From assembly GCA_022393335.1 (NCBI GenBank), contig JAJEKB010020956.1:327143-391142 (forward strand): DNA of 64,000 bases. Direction: 5' to 3'. This DNA comes from Macrotrachela quadricornifera. Lineage: Eukaryota > Rotifera > Eurotatoria > Philodinida > Philodinidae. A model generated the notes under the pieces. That model did not search any database, was not told the DNA's origin, and saw nothing but the letters and a program-made list of their open reading frames with translations. The position numbers were made by a program, and so were the translations under genes. Below, one piece after another: positions 11,190 to 23,763 of the stretch (positions within the stretch are counted from its first letter, which is position 1; each line of letters starts with the position of its first letter).

Positions 11190-13051
11190 TCATAATATAT
11201 CTGTATGAGGAAAATAGTTTTTTAAATGTTTAGTAATTTTATATTTGCCAATTAGACACAAAGAAGCCAATTTTGCACAATTGATTCGGGTTGTATTTCT
11301 TGTGAAATTTTCCGTAACTGTTTTCAGTGCTTGATAATCAACAACAAGACAAACATTATTTGACAAAGACATATCCGTATCAACTAGAAATTGTTCGACG
11401 TAATCCTGATGAGCATCCATAAGATTAAGTTCAGTAAGATGAGGATATTTAGTAATTGAAACATCTTGAGTGTCGTTCTTTGATTTTCTATATAATTTGT
11501 TCTTTTGTGGTTTCTGATTAAGTATAGTTAATTCTTTAATAAATGGAAATGCTTTTGCAATGCGAAGAAAAAATTCGTATTCAAATGGACGTTCATCATA
11601 TAATGATATTTGACGAACATATTTAAATAATCCGGCCGAAAAATTATTTGTGATCTTATCATAATATTTCAGTCTATTTGAATATGAATATATATTACAT
11701 TGACTACGTTGTTCTTCTTCAAAATAATCAAGATAAGAAATAATTTGATTATTTTTAAAATCTCTGAATGTATGTTGAATATCTTCATTGGAAGGTAGAT
11801 CAATTTGATTATGAGGATAAATTATTGAGCGAATAAAAAATGTAAATTTATTTAATCGTGACATATGATTGATAATATTTTCTTTTAAATTATTCCCATC
11901 AATAAACATTTTCGTATTGCTAACTATAATATACAAATCAAGTTCTTCTAAATTGAACATTCGATGTAGAAGTGGGAGAATGAATTCATCATAAACATTG
12001 GTCGCCATATTGCACGACAGCGAAAAACATTTTAAATTAGGTAGTTTTTCCTAGAAAAGTGAATTCGTTCAAATAAAATATTAATGAAAATAATCTACCC
12101 TATTATTGATATCATTGATTATTGTAGGTGATGTATAACCAAGAAAAATGTTAACATGAAATACTCGAAGTTGATTGAAACATCCATCAAGAAAATAAAG
12201 ACAATCACGAAAATGTTCTAGAGAGACACGTAATTCTAATAAGTTTGAAGTAACAATTAAAGGTAACATATCATATGATAATCGTTGATAAGAAACTGAA
12301 GATGGATCGAAATTTAAATATTTTAAATTGGTGAACATAGTAAAGATGTGTGTAAGCACTATTTTATTGACATCTTCTGTTTTCATTCGTTTTTTATTTT
12401 CAGTAATACTAATAACAAGTGATGATATTTGATTTTTGACTACGTGAGTAAAAACAGTGTCGTCTAAATAAAAATAAAACTCTTGAAAAACGAACCAATC
12501 ATTTTAATATTGATTAAATAATACTATTGATTTTTTCAATTTATATTAAACTAACAAATTTATATTTTGAATACTCAGTGATCTGATCTACTCAATAATA
12601 AAACGAATTATGCTCATTTTTTATTTACTTATCATTTATTCAAAGTTAAATAACTGAAGTAAACTAACTTACCAGTAAAAAGAGATGGAGCTTCTTCGAC
12701 ATCAATACCATATAAACCAAGTCCACATAAATTAGGATAGTTTATAGCTTGAAAGATACGTGTCATAGAATATGATTCAACATTAAGCCATTTGATTTGA
12801 TGATTAATCGAAGGTAAAATTTGTGAGCAAAACCGATCAAGTATTGGATCAGGTAATGAATAGATTAAATCGTCCGGTAAACATTGAAATAAGGTTAAAC
12901 GACTTGTAAAATTTGGATCATGTGCAATTTTATTTAATCGTTTGTTGACACCAATTAAAGAATAAAGTATTGCAAGATTGTTTAATTTTTTCAAAATATA
13001 AATAAGAATTTCGTCCGGCAAATCATCAATTCTAACACAAGAATATTCCAT
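11190..13051 (-). CDS. F-box protein of bdelloid LRR-like type, three exons
   Basis: Three exons on the minus strand, 13051-12673, 12463-12099 and 12050-11190, joined by GT-AG introns of 209 bp (GTAAGTTAG...TTTATTTAG) and 48 bp (GTAGATTAT...TTTTCTAG). They give an uninterrupted 534-residue product. The N-terminus, IDDLPDEILIYILKKLNNLA, is an F-box, the SKP1-binding motif of SCF ubiquitin ligases. The rest is rich in Leu/Asn and resembles irregular leucine-rich repeats (LPNLKCFSL, NLEELDLYI, PHLTELNL), the likely substrate-binding part. The start is ATG at 13051; the in-frame codon at 13063 is GTG. A TATA-like box lies about 45 bp upstream and AATAAA directly after the stop. Family members are numerous in bdelloids. 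The target is unknown. The gene appears intact. Confidence 0.85.
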
Positions 13052-13093
13052 GTTTATATTCACTCAGCTTTTTTTTTATTTTATAGATGTGAA

Positions 13094-13104
13094 GATTTAT
13101 ATAC
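13094..13104 (-). promoter_or_regulatory. TATA-like box of F-box gene
   Basis: Minus-strand GTATATAAATC lies about 45 bp upstream of the chosen ATG at 13051, consistent with a short 5' UTR. Confidence 0.4.
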
Positions 13105-13169
13105 ATCTATTTGAACGATGTCATTGATGATTGCCAATGAGAATCATGATATACTTTTCTATTGTCTAA

Positions 13170-13310
13170 GGCTATGTTCACACTGAGAAAAATAAAACGG
13201 AGTTAACCAATGAGATTGCGTTTTACGTTAAAACAGAGTTAACTCATCTTTTTTAGACGAGTTAATTTAAAACGAACATTAATGCACCAATCGTACAATA
13301 GCCTGATTGA
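13170..13310. repeat. MITE-like sequence, GTTAACC family
   Basis: Begins with 'ggctatgttcacactgag'. It contains 'gttaaccaatgagattg', a central 'catcttttttagacgag' and 'ttaatgcaccaatcgta'. The same ordered words occur in the palindromic element at 41457-41567, so both belong to one dispersed family. Confidence 0.45.
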
Positions 13311-13447
13311 ACAATCGACGACATATATGATATAAATGAGGAGAATAGATAAAAAGAAATGATGTCGCTCGAAGAAGATGATTATTATAAAAATAGTGTA
13401 CTATTTTTTGCGCACATTATGGAGGTGTACCTATCATGAGCAGTCAT

Positions 13448-14019
13448 CCTATTCCCCAAAGTTACACATTCCTGCATCGTGCAAGCCGATTTAGAATTCC
13501 GGAATTGCATGGATATGGAATGACTAGGAATTCCTGCATAGGTTCATGTATTCATGTTCAAGTGAACATTGCTATAGAAAAAAAGATGCAATTCCGTTTT
13601 AGAATTTCGGTATTGCATAGATATAGAAGGACTAGGAATTCCTGCTTATTCCTGCAATGGGTGGTGAGAGTGAGGGTGAGGGTGCGGGTGGGCGAGGATT
13701 CCGGAATAGGCAGAAATGACCAGGAATTCCTGCATTTCCTTGTGTGTCGAGATGTGCACAAATTCCCGAATTCCCGTTTGCATTGATTGAAGCTCGATGA
13801 ATGATCACTTAGCCATCCATTAAATATTTGGAATTCTGGAATAGGCAGGAATGAGCAGGAATTGGATGTTGAGAGTTGGATTGGAAAGGAAGTGCCAATC
13901 CGGAATTCCTGGTTGTGCCATGCATTTGTTGAAAAGGGTCGTTTGGGAATTTTCGGAATTGATGGTAAGGGATTCCCGATGTGCAAGCGATGCAGGAATG
14001 TGTAACTTTTGGGAATAGG
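13448..14019. mobile_element. 572-bp TIR element rich in GGAATTCC words
   Basis: The ends are inverted repeats of about 32 bp: 'cctattccccaaagttacac' onward at 13448, against the complement of the sequence ending at 14019, with very few differences. The interior repeats 'aggaattcctgcat'/'ggaatt' words and a short 'gtgagg' tract at 13664-13690. Because the words are self-complementary, long overlapping reading frames appear on both strands, but none resembles a protein. 'cctatcatg' lies on both sides (13427 and 14031 regions). Non-autonomous DNA element; superfamily not identified. Confidence 0.6.
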
Positions 14020-14115
14020 AAGTATTCTCCCTATCATGTGATTGGTTATTTAGCGTTTCAGTGTGAACAGACAAAAAATTTAAAACGGGTTAACTTAACA
14101 CGTTTGGCAGTGTGC

Positions 14116-14350
14116 CCATGTAACCATTTTTCGGGTTTGGCCGCGTTTCCGAGCGTTTATAAGTAGATGAACTGGACGCGTCTAAACCCGTCCAAAATGC
14201 AACATTTTCAAGAGTGCTGATGCCTTCAGACTAAACAAACGCGTGCGCACCCGTTCGATTTGCAAAAGCATCACAACTGGTTTGAATACACAGGTGCATT
14301 TCAACGCGTTCAAAACGCAACATTTTCGAGCGTGTGAACGCATTTATTTT
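14116..14350. repeat. CGCGT-rich repeat, CCCATGTAA terminus
   Basis: Starts with 'cccatgtaacca' and is dense in 'cgcgt' and 'aaaacgcaacattttc' words; the phrase 'aacattttc-a/g-ag' appears twice (14201 and 14321 regions). Same family as 1445-1790 and 15735-16110. Confidence 0.5.
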
Positions 14351-14454
14351 TCCTCAAAAAACTCAAAAAATTTTCGTCATTCTATGTCGGATTAGAACCA
14401 ACGCACCATAGCAAGCCATGGTATAACACTCAGATACAGTGAGCAATAGAGTGG

Positions 14455-14545
14455 AATTTTTTTACTTGATAGATTGAACCTAGATTCGAACACATGACCA
14501 GCCGATTCCAAGTCAAGCCAACTAGCACTGAGCTAAACACAACTC
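14455..14545 (-). repeat. tRNA-like sequence, degenerate (SINE-like)
   Basis: On the minus strand 'tagctcagtgctagttgg' resembles a D-arm/A-box and 'gttcgaatct' 35 bp later resembles a T-loop/B-box, at roughly tRNA spacing. D-stem and T-stem pairing is poor and no acceptor stem closes, so it is not a working tRNA. A tRNA-derived SINE or tRNA pseudogene is the likelier reading. Confidence 0.35.
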
Positions 14546-14550
14546 GAAAG

Positions 14551-15104
14551 TGTTTATATGTTCATGAATGACGAGAATAATTCTTTTTAGATAACTTATA
14601 AGTCAGAGAATAAAAATTTTAAATTCCTTTTACTTTCTACGATAGTTTTGGGTTGGTTATTTTTTCTTTTCTCTCATATATTTATAAAATTAAAATAGAT
14701 GAGTTTTTTTTATTTATAAAACAAAAATAAATAATTTGTTGCACATAAAAAAGGCATTTATATTTTTTGTAAATATAAAACTTTTATTCTTATTTATTTG
14801 CTATCATAAAGAACAACAAAGAGAAATCAAGATTTCTATTTGAAAAATAGATGTTTATAATTTAAATAAAATAGAAAGATTCATGATTTACATAAAATAT
14901 TTATATAAATGATTTACATACGTAGAAAAGATATTGACGAATTTATAATAAAAATTTTTGCGTTCGTGTTGATTATCTATTCCTCATTCATCACAAATTA
15001 TTTTAGTTGATTAAGAAAAAAGAAGGAAACGTTTTCTTTAGACAGTTCGGTATTTTCGATGAGTGTATAAATAATAAAGTATAACAGGAACTCATGTAAA
15101 AATA
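14551..15104. other. non-coding, AT-rich
   Basis: Low-complexity AT-rich sequence without gene or clear element. Confidence 0.5.
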
Positions 15105-15362
15105 GATTAGAAAAATCATATTTTTAACCGACTATAATGGCACTGTTATAACTTGGTTTTATTCAGATTTTTCAATATAAAAAATCAAACTTTTTGGTTT
15201 TTAATTTTTTAATCGAATTTAACTGATATTTTTATACTGAATAACAATCGATTGAAAGATGATCAAAATCCAAAAAGTTCGATTTTTTACAGAAAAATCT
15301 GAATAAAATCAGGTTATATAATAGTACCATTATAGCCGATTAATAATATGATTTTTCTAATC
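15105..15362. mobile_element. 258-bp palindromic MITE
   Basis: Arms of about 110 bp: 'gattagaaaaatcatat' at 15105, then 'ataatggcactgttata', 'ttattcagatttttc' and 'caaactttttgg', mirrored with about 85-90% identity and ending in 'atgatttttctaatc' at 15362. No coding sequence. Foldback-type non-autonomous element. Confidence 0.6.
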
Positions 15363-15734
15363 TTTTATTTTAAATGGAGAAGTCACTTCACTCAATTTAA
15401 TGGGATACAAATTTAACTTCGTTAAATCTTAATTCTGGACACGAAAACTGAGGGTCAAAAACAAATTGAAACAAATATCGTCAGTTGTTCTAGATTCAAT
15501 GGTAATTATGATCAATTCTTATCAAATTTGTTATTGAGATCTCTGTTGTAGAATTAAATCATTTTATGTTTACCTAGATTATTATACATAAAAATAATAA
15601 GCATCGAAGATAATTATTATTCTGTCAGTTCGAAAATTAAAGGAAGATTATCGAAATTATTCGTTTTTAAATACGTATGAGAAATAATCACTCATATTTA
15701 TCGATTCAGCTGCGATTCGAAAATAATGAATAAG
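15363..15734. other. non-coding spacer
   Basis: AT-rich, nothing recognised. Confidence 0.5.
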
Positions 15735-16125
15735 AACGCGTTCACATGTTAAATTCACTATCAGATATGTTTAGAGGGCTCTTTATTCGGGTTCACACGA
15801 GGATTCACTATGAGTCGCGTCTAGGCGCGTGCACATCTTGCGTTTCTGACGCGTTTGTATACTCGAAGAACTATTCCGCATAGGGCATGTATGTAAAAGT
15901 ACTTTTTAAATAAGAAACTAAATGCATCTGCACGCATTTGTTGCTACTAACGCTAGCGAACGAATCAAGTTCTTGAAACGCGTTTGAGAAACGCATTGAT
16001 AGACGCTTCTACATGCGTTTCAGAGCTGCTTCTATAACAAACGCGTCAGAACGCCAAAATTTGCAACAAAAACGCGTATAGACGCGTGAAAAGTGCGTTT
16101 CGTGATTACATGGGTGAACATAGCC
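15735..16125. repeat. CGCGT-rich repeat, CCCATGTAA terminus
   Basis: Runs from 'acgcgttcacatg' to 'gattacatgggtgaacatag', dense in 'gcgtctag', 'aacgcg' and 'gcgtttc' words. Same family as 1445-1790 and 14116-14350. Immediately after it, 16138-16230 holds sequence related to the GTTAACC MITE family. Confidence 0.5.
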
Positions 16126-16229
16126 TATGGGGTCAAACACACTGACTTAACTCAATGTGAGTTAACCAATATAATTGGCGTTGCTATATAGAAACGCCAA
16201 TCACATTACTTAGCATAGAGTTAATTTTT

Positions 16230-19200
16230 TTGAGGGGTGACACCCTTAACTTCTCACTCTCATTCCACCCTCACACCCTCACCCCGATCGTTCAAGATAA
16301 GAAGAATACTCAGTGAATGTCTGAACACGTCTCTCAGTCTGAGAGGAAACAATTGAGGTTGAAGAAGGTGAGATTAATTTATGTTTTCTTTGAATAACTA
16401 TCGTTTTAATCTGTCGAGAAATTTCAATACAAAACAATTTATTGAGACATTTTAAGGCAAAAATTTGTCGTGACATTTTTCGAGTAAAATGCTGTTTTCT
16501 GGCGAAAGATACATAGTTAGGGACTGACATTTTTCCCAGAGTTCTACCATATAGTTACCTAAAAAGGATTAAAAAAATTATGGACTGATCTTTTGTAGTT
16601 ATCAAAAAATGAAAGAAACAAAACTGAAAATCTGTCGTGACATTTAGTAGAAAAATACTTACTCTTTCTTATTATTTGTAGTTTTTTATTTGATTTATAA
16701 GATCCTTAGAAAATTTTTTTTTGTCAAAAGATTTCTCGCCCTTTACTCTGCAGAACAGAAAAAGAAAATTTGAGTTTGCTTTTAAATCGGCTTTAGTAGC
16801 TTCAATTTAATCTGTCGTGACATAAAATGGTCTAAGTGTATGTTTAGGTAATTTTTGCAAGATTTGATGCATAATTCGCAACCGAAACTATGATCTAGTC
16901 ATATGGTCACAAAGAGCAAAGTCTTAGCTACAAAATAGTACTAAAAACATTTTTTTTATTCTATCAAAATTGAGGGTTAGACAAGTGATTTTTGTCAGTA
17001 CATGGCGACAAAAAGCACCAATTTTGACCTTTCTTACTTGAAAAATCATAAACGACGGTAGACAAAAAACTTGAAGTTTCGACTGCCAATAGGACAGGTA
17101 TCTAACCAGTAAAATAAAAAGTTATTAAAATTCCCTGAGTAGAAGTTGAGATGTAAGCGTGTTCGCGTTCTGAAGGCAATAGTAGTACAATACGAGCGCA
17201 ATTTACCCATATACACAGCATATGATAATGAGAAGTGAGAAAGCGGCTTGTCTACTTAACGCGACCCTTCGCTGATCAAGTTTGGAAAATTTTTTCTTCG
17301 AGTTGGACAGATCTAAATGCGTTACTGGATGCAGTTTTCAACGCTGATTACGAATTTAACATCTATTTTGTAAAAAAATTAGATTTTGGTATCGAAAATC
17401 GGGTTTTAAACTTTTCAAAAATCGTATTTTGAATTGTTTAACTGATTAGATGCGTTCGGAGAATTTCATTCTCTACAAAATGGCCTATTTAGTTTTGACT
17501 TTCGTAGCGAAGGAAAACTTGTATACCCTTATAGAGTTCCCGACTTACTGTACAGTTTATGAGCTCCCATGACGTTGTATCGATCTCATTCTTGCGTAAA
17601 ACGATTAGCTATACAAAAAAGACTAACATGTATAAAAACCAAATCATTCTGAGCACGCTAACTGCCTCAAAATTGGTCGACAAAATACTGTGTCACAGCA
17701 TTACGTTTGTTTTCTGTATTTTTTATTTAAGAAAAAATAGTTTAGAGAAAATCTTTTTTACTATCCAAAAGTCTGTTCGATACTCTAGAAAACTGACTCT
17801 AGGAGCATTTCATTTGGAGAAATAGTTTTGCAAGAAATTACAGTTTTATCACAGGCACCGAGGAAAAAGGATCTTTTTTTATGTCACAGCGTTATGCGAT
17901 GGTAAAACCTTTCTAAACGCCTAATACTTCACCCAAAAAAAGTCATTCCTATAAGATAAATAGAGTTTGATAAGCTATGTCGAATGGTGTTTGAACGAAC
18001 TTTCTAGCTCTTAAACTTTCCGAAATCATTGAAGAAAAGTGTGTCAAAATGTCACAGCGTTATGTTGGACAAGCCAAAAGAAGACATGAAACAGGAAACA
18101 AAGAGCTCTACAAAACTTACATGATGTAAGATAGAAACAAGTAATTACATTTAAAACAGTAGTACGAGTTGCAAACTGTATAAGTATCTTTATTCTGTAT
18201 ATATGTCATCTATATTTGTAGCTTTTTATGTTAATTAAACAGGAACAAAAATGGAAAACTTTGTAGACATCATATAAGAAATAGTCCGAAAGTTAAAATA
18301 ATCAACAAATTTTAATAGAAAAACTGTAGTATACTATGAGTTTCAAATTTTTAAAATTATTACAAAAAATTCAGTACTATATAGGTACAAAAGAACATGC
18401 CAATATTTTTATTTTTGACTTTAAAAAGCAATCATCTATAAATATCGATATTCATTAGAGAAATTTCATCAAATAGAATACGAAAAAAGGCAAGTTAGAT
18501 TAGTTTTGTATGTAAACTTTTTATTCTAGTGAAATCTTTTTTTCATGCCAAAAGGGGAGGAAGAGTACTTGATAGTAGAATCATGTCTTCATTTGTTATC
18601 TTTAAAAGAAGAAACTATCGTTAAATTTGGGATTCTAGTTGAGCTGTTTAAGACCTTGGTCGCATAGTGCGGAATGCAGAAATAAACAAGCATTTCACTA
18701 TGCAAGATATACTCCCAATCAAGAGTGTTGATGTTGGCACTTAGGAAATTTTCATTGTCGAAGAATAGTTAGGCACTGATTATATAGTCATACAAAGTTT
18801 TCAACATGACAAACACTTTCAAGTAGAACAAGATTTTACAATTAATGGCAAAGCAACATTAATCACCGATGCTTCTCTCTTTAAACCTTTTATACCAGAT
18901 GGAGATTCAATATTCAAAGGATTGAAACCGAGCGATTTATCCAATTGATTCGTTAGGATTGAATAAGATGATAAAAATCGTATTTTATTTTCAACTGAAT
19001 AAACTTTGAATTACAAAGCTCATTCAAATCATTTGCCTAAATGAACATGATACATTGCGGATAGAATTCTAAAACAATTGGTAGCTTTAACGAAATTATG
19101 TAAATCAATACGTAAGAGTCATCGTTTCATTAAGTGAAAAGAATTAAGTTTAAAACAGCACTTTTATATATTTAGTATTTCTGTTTTTACGATGCATCTT

Positions 19201-20173
19201 AGCGTATAACATTAAAGATTAAACTGTCTGTTAAAAAAGTATCTTTAGTGATATTTCATCTAATGACACGTAGTAAACGAATTAGAAACCGAATTTAATG
19301 AAAAACGTCCCTATTATAAGAGGATTAGTTGTTGTCATATAGAACCTAGAAAGGCAGGTCTGATAGAAAAAGAAAGAAAGGAAAGATATCGAAAAAAAAA
19401 TGTCGAAAAAAAAATATCGAAATGTAAAATCCTGAAAAGGTGAAATATTGTATTAAAATCTATATCATTTATCGAAAAAGATTTATTGATTAAAGAAACG
19501 TAAATATAAACCGTAACATCCATTTTGACTAAATGTCACTCAACTTAGGATGATCACTGTTCCTTTTTTTTTTGATTTGGTGTTTTTAACAACAACATAA
19601 GATAATCTATATATACGAATCACTTGAAGAATAGACACATTTAACGAAACAAGTTAACAAAAAGAAGGATGTTTTTGACCAGCCAAACCTGCTATTCTCT
19701 GATGATTATTTAATCGTTTCCGTTCTACTTATCGTATTCGACATTGTTTTCTCTCGACTTCTTGGGATATTTTTTCAATATTTTTCCTTTCTTTCTTTTT
19801 CATCCATCCGAAAAGCATTAGAGCTGCTAGAATACTAATGTTTGGAATCAGCGCAATCAACTGCATACTATCATGTATGTTTCGAAGAAAAAACGGTTCA
19901 CCATTTAGAGTGCTTCCCTCGTCAGATCTTTTATAACAAAAATCAAATAAAACTTTAAATTATTCTAAAAAGCATCCACTATTTTTCGTACGACTCAAGT
20001 ATCAAATCATCTGAATTTTATTTACATTGAACAAATTATTAATCAATTCACACAGGTGTATTGAAGTTTCTTTTTTAACGATTATTTTGCTCATAAAGAA
20101 AGAAAAGTCATTTTGCTTATCGAAAAAGATAAACAAATTCGAAGAGAGATGAAGAACGAAAGAGAAACAAATC
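16230..20173. other. gene-free region with regularly recurring phrases
   Basis: About 4 kb without a supported gene. TGTCGTGACAT occurs at 16466, 16633 and 16813, and TGTCACAGC at 17691, 17882 and 18050, so the gaps are 167, 180, 191 and 168 bp. A short open stretch at 18770-18950 (reading HFQVEQDFTINGKATLITDA) may be an exon fossil, but it is flanked by stops and unrecognised. Confidence 0.4.
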
Positions 20174-20792
20174 GGTATAAGTATACTTTACGTAAACACC
20201 ATTGTTTTTGCCACTTCTTCACTTCTAGGGTTTTCTTATGCGTAGAAAACGATAAAACAACCAAAAAAACTCGGCGGTCATTCATCTGGATCCCATTTGA
20301 GATAAATGGAAGTGCCAAAAGTGCTTGGTCACCTTAGTTGATTTTTATCTTATTTACGATCTTTCGACACTAGCTTGTGTCATCATCAGGCAAAAAATGA
20401 AAAGATTGCAAAAAAAAAGATATATATGTTTAGTTCAAAGTTCAATGATTCATTATTTGTTAGATAATGATCCATTGAAAATACGGACGTATTGAATGAA
20501 ATATTAGATAATGAATCATTGAACTTTGAACTAAACATATATATCTTTTTTTTTGCAATCTTTTCATTTTTTGCCTGATGATGACACAAGCTAGTGTTGA
20601 AAGATCGTAAATATGATAAAAATCAATTAAGGTGACCAAGCACTTTTGGCACTTCCATTTATCTCAAATGGGATCCAGATGAATGACCGCCGAGTTTTTT
20701 TGGTTGTTTTATCGTTTTCTACGCATAAGAAAAAACCCTAGAAGTGAAGTAGTGGCAAAAACAAAGGTGTTTACGTAAAGTATACTTATACC
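20174..20792. mobile_element. 619-bp foldback element, 280-bp arms
   Basis: Near-perfect palindrome centred near 20483. The left arm runs from 'ggtataagtatactttacg' at 20174 to about 20455; the right arm mirrors it to 20792. Only scattered mismatches and small indels are visible. Reading frames on both strands are mirror images of each other and not genes. Arms this alike suggest recent activity or gene conversion between arms. Confidence 0.75.
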
Positions 20793-23375
20793 CTCGAAAT
20801 GATATTTGATTTTTTTGTTCAGGACCATTTAAAGAAGATGACTGGGTGTGAGGTCTTCTAAGTCTAATTTGCAAGAGTGTGTCGATTTATAATATATTCA
20901 AACTAAACGGTGGTGGGAGTGTCTCAGAATGGCTGGGAACGTATTTTACTAGGACCCTTTAATATACGACTTTCTAGCCAAATAGATGGCAAAAAATCAT
21001 TATTCTTTGCTTTTTAAAGTTTTTTTTATGAAAAACCTATTTTCTCAACAGTTAGAAAATTCGAATGTAAATAAATCTAAAGAGTAATATTAAGAAAATC
21101 TATGATATACTATTCAATGTGTCTTTATCTGCTTTTTCTAATAATGAAAATTGCCGTTTTTTTAGTTTGTTTCTTGAAATAAATATTCAAAAAAAATACT
21201 CATCAGTATTCATATAACGAATACATACGCAAATGAAATAGTTCTTATCGAAAATTTATTAGCGTGATATGAGTTAAAGTATGACGAACCAGGATAGAAA
21301 GTTAAAGCATTTTTTTCGTTTAAAAATTATATAGAAAGAAAGCTTTTTAAAGGTTCGTTGAAAAGATTCTTTATAGAAGTTATATTGATGAAATAAAATC
21401 GTATGTAATAATAAAAGTATACGAAGGGTATTGCATAGAATTAAATGGGAACAGGTGTATTAAATTATATACGTCAAAAAAAAGATACAAATAAGACAAT
21501 ATATGATGAAAATATAATCTTAATAGCAGTAATTATTGTTTGACGAGAATAATCCTGAACGAGCTCACCAAGATCAGTGTTAAACGCGGCTATTAAATCA
21601 TTTTTTAAGATTTATATATCTTTCTTAACAATCAATACAAAAAGATTCTTTGCTTTTAATTTGAATATTTAGTTAAACTAATGATGTTCATTAATTCATC
21701 ACATAGATTAGAAAAAAAGCATGATGTAATTAAGTTGTTTATCAAGATAAAAGAAAATCTGACAAAAAAGTTAACATTAATATTTCTTATACAAGTCAAG
21801 AGGTTTAATTAATTTTTTATTTCGTATAAATTTAGTATACAATAAATGTTCAAAATAATTATCTTCAACTGGAATACATAAAATCATCATATTTCAAATA
21901 TTTGAAAAAAAAACATTGTACAAAATTTATTTCTACTGTTAATTCTTATTTTGAATTTAATTAAATCTTTATGTATGTTGTATACACATCATTTTTTACT
22001 TAATATTTACCAAAAATCGATTTAAAAACAAGAGTGATAAGAGTATACAAAAGAAAATCACGTGGAAGGTAATGAAAGGATTAATAAAAAAAATATTCTA
22101 CTGTATTTTTTTTCCAATACTTAATGTACATAACATCATGTCATTTGTTGTTGTCGTCTACCTATATATTTTTTTTCCTTTCTTGATTATATCACATTGC
22201 TTAACAACATATTCATACAATAATTGCTTCGGAATAAAATATTTGTGCTTTTAGTACAAATTTATATCCTCTTATACAATTTCAATTTATTTTAAGAATA
22301 TATTGAGAGGAAAAAGTAATTATAATAAAAAATTTAGTGATGTTGTTTTTTTTTCATCTTTATTTGAACGTTCTATTTATTATGGTTTTCTTTAATCAAG
22401 GTTATTAATAAAAAAATGAATAAGTTAATATCTATTCAGATCAGGTTTTTTTCGTGTACGAATTAAATGCATTGATTTTAATGCTCGAATTATGAATAAT
22501 AATAATTGGATTTCGATTTTATTAAAGTAAATTATTGAGTAAAATATAGAATGATGTTGTATTTAATATTAAATAAGGATATTTTTCAAGATTGTCTGAT
22601 AGATTTATACATCTCAATCTATTTTTATCTTATTTGTTGCTTCATTTAAAGATAAAGTAAAATTACTCATGTAATTTACTTTATAATCAATGTATAAATG
22701 ATAAAGTAGGATATTAATCTACCTCTGTATATTTTTTACTTGCTTACAATTTCCTAACGAAGATATCCATGCGTATCAAAGTGTTTTTTTTCCTTTGAGT
22801 ATTGGTAAAACTGTAGGTGTGCATTTGCTTTAGTAGCGACTAATATAAAAACCTTGTCGTTGAAAGTAATTATTAGTATCGGTTTTTCGTTTCATAAGAG
22901 ACAATCATTGTTATTCTAACGAATACAATTATCGGTAAACATTCGCCTTTTGAAATTCAAATATCATTAATTTTAACAAATATCTAATCCAAGTTAGTTT
23001 TCATTTTATTTCTACGATTGATAAGAAGTTTTATTATTTTAATCTTCTAATACGTTTATATGTCAATATGAAGACAGTTATTAACCTTATGTCAACATCT
23101 CGAGATCAAGTTTCAATCTACACTATTTTAATGAGGTAAGTGATCGTTGGTAAGTTTCTCGATAAGCTTGGAAAATAAATCAAAGAATAATTTAACATAT
23201 GTCGTTATAGACTTCAGTTTTCTTCAAAAATATTAATATCATAACAATAATATTCTGCTATATCTTTTGTATATCTAGATAGATTATTTTAAATTTGATC
23301 TCAGAGTAAGAAGATGACAAAGCACATGAATAAAGGTGTCGAGCAAAGACACATTAATTATAAAATCACATATAA
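20793..23375. other. non-coding, AT-rich
   Basis: About 2.6 kb with no supported gene; long poly-A/T tracts, no clear inverted repeat. Confidence 0.5.
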
Positions 23376-23763
23376 CGGGAGCGTCAGGTTGAATAGCCGC
23401 ACTTTGCATTTCAATTTTCATTTACTTAATATATTGTATTAAAAAAACGAAATATGCCAGAAGATGCAGCGTGAGAAGCTCTACAATTTACATAAGATCG
23501 CTCTTTCTATAGCCACACTTTTTACTTTAAAAATGGACAAAATTTTGAGGGGTCAAATTTTGACCGTGCAAAAACTATGTTTCTTCTGGCACGAGATGAA
23601 TTCGATTTTTCTTGTTTCATCTTTTTATAATTGTTCTTTGTAAATTGTAGAGCTTTTCACACTGCATCTTCTGGTATATTTCATTTTTTTAAATACAATA
23701 TATTAAGTAAATGAAAATTGAAATGCAAAGTGCGACCATTCAATCTGGCACACTCGTTACATC
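23376..23763. mobile_element. 388-bp MITE with GATGCAGCGTG motif
   Basis: Inverted arms of about 130 bp: 'taacgggagcgtcaggttga' at 23375 and 'gccagaagatgcagcgtgag' at 23456, mirrored at 23640-23763 by the 'gtagagcttttcacactgca' segment. The arms share about 88-90%. The inner motif (GATGCAGCGTGAAAAGCTCTAC) recurs at 28246, 32825, 40815, 41033 and 41222. Non-autonomous DNA element. Confidence 0.65.

Noticed and set aside
13436..14166. Four overlapping reading frames on both strands (up to 159 residues)
   Set aside because: They arise from self-complementary GGAATTCC words in the TIR element; the two strands mirror each other.
18770..18960. Open stretch that looks coding (HFQVEQDFTINGKATLITDA)
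   Set aside because: Flanked by stops on both sides and not recognisable; too short to call a pseudogene.
20091..20589. Reading frames in and around the foldback element
   Set aside because: Mirror-image products of a palindrome; no protein-like composition.
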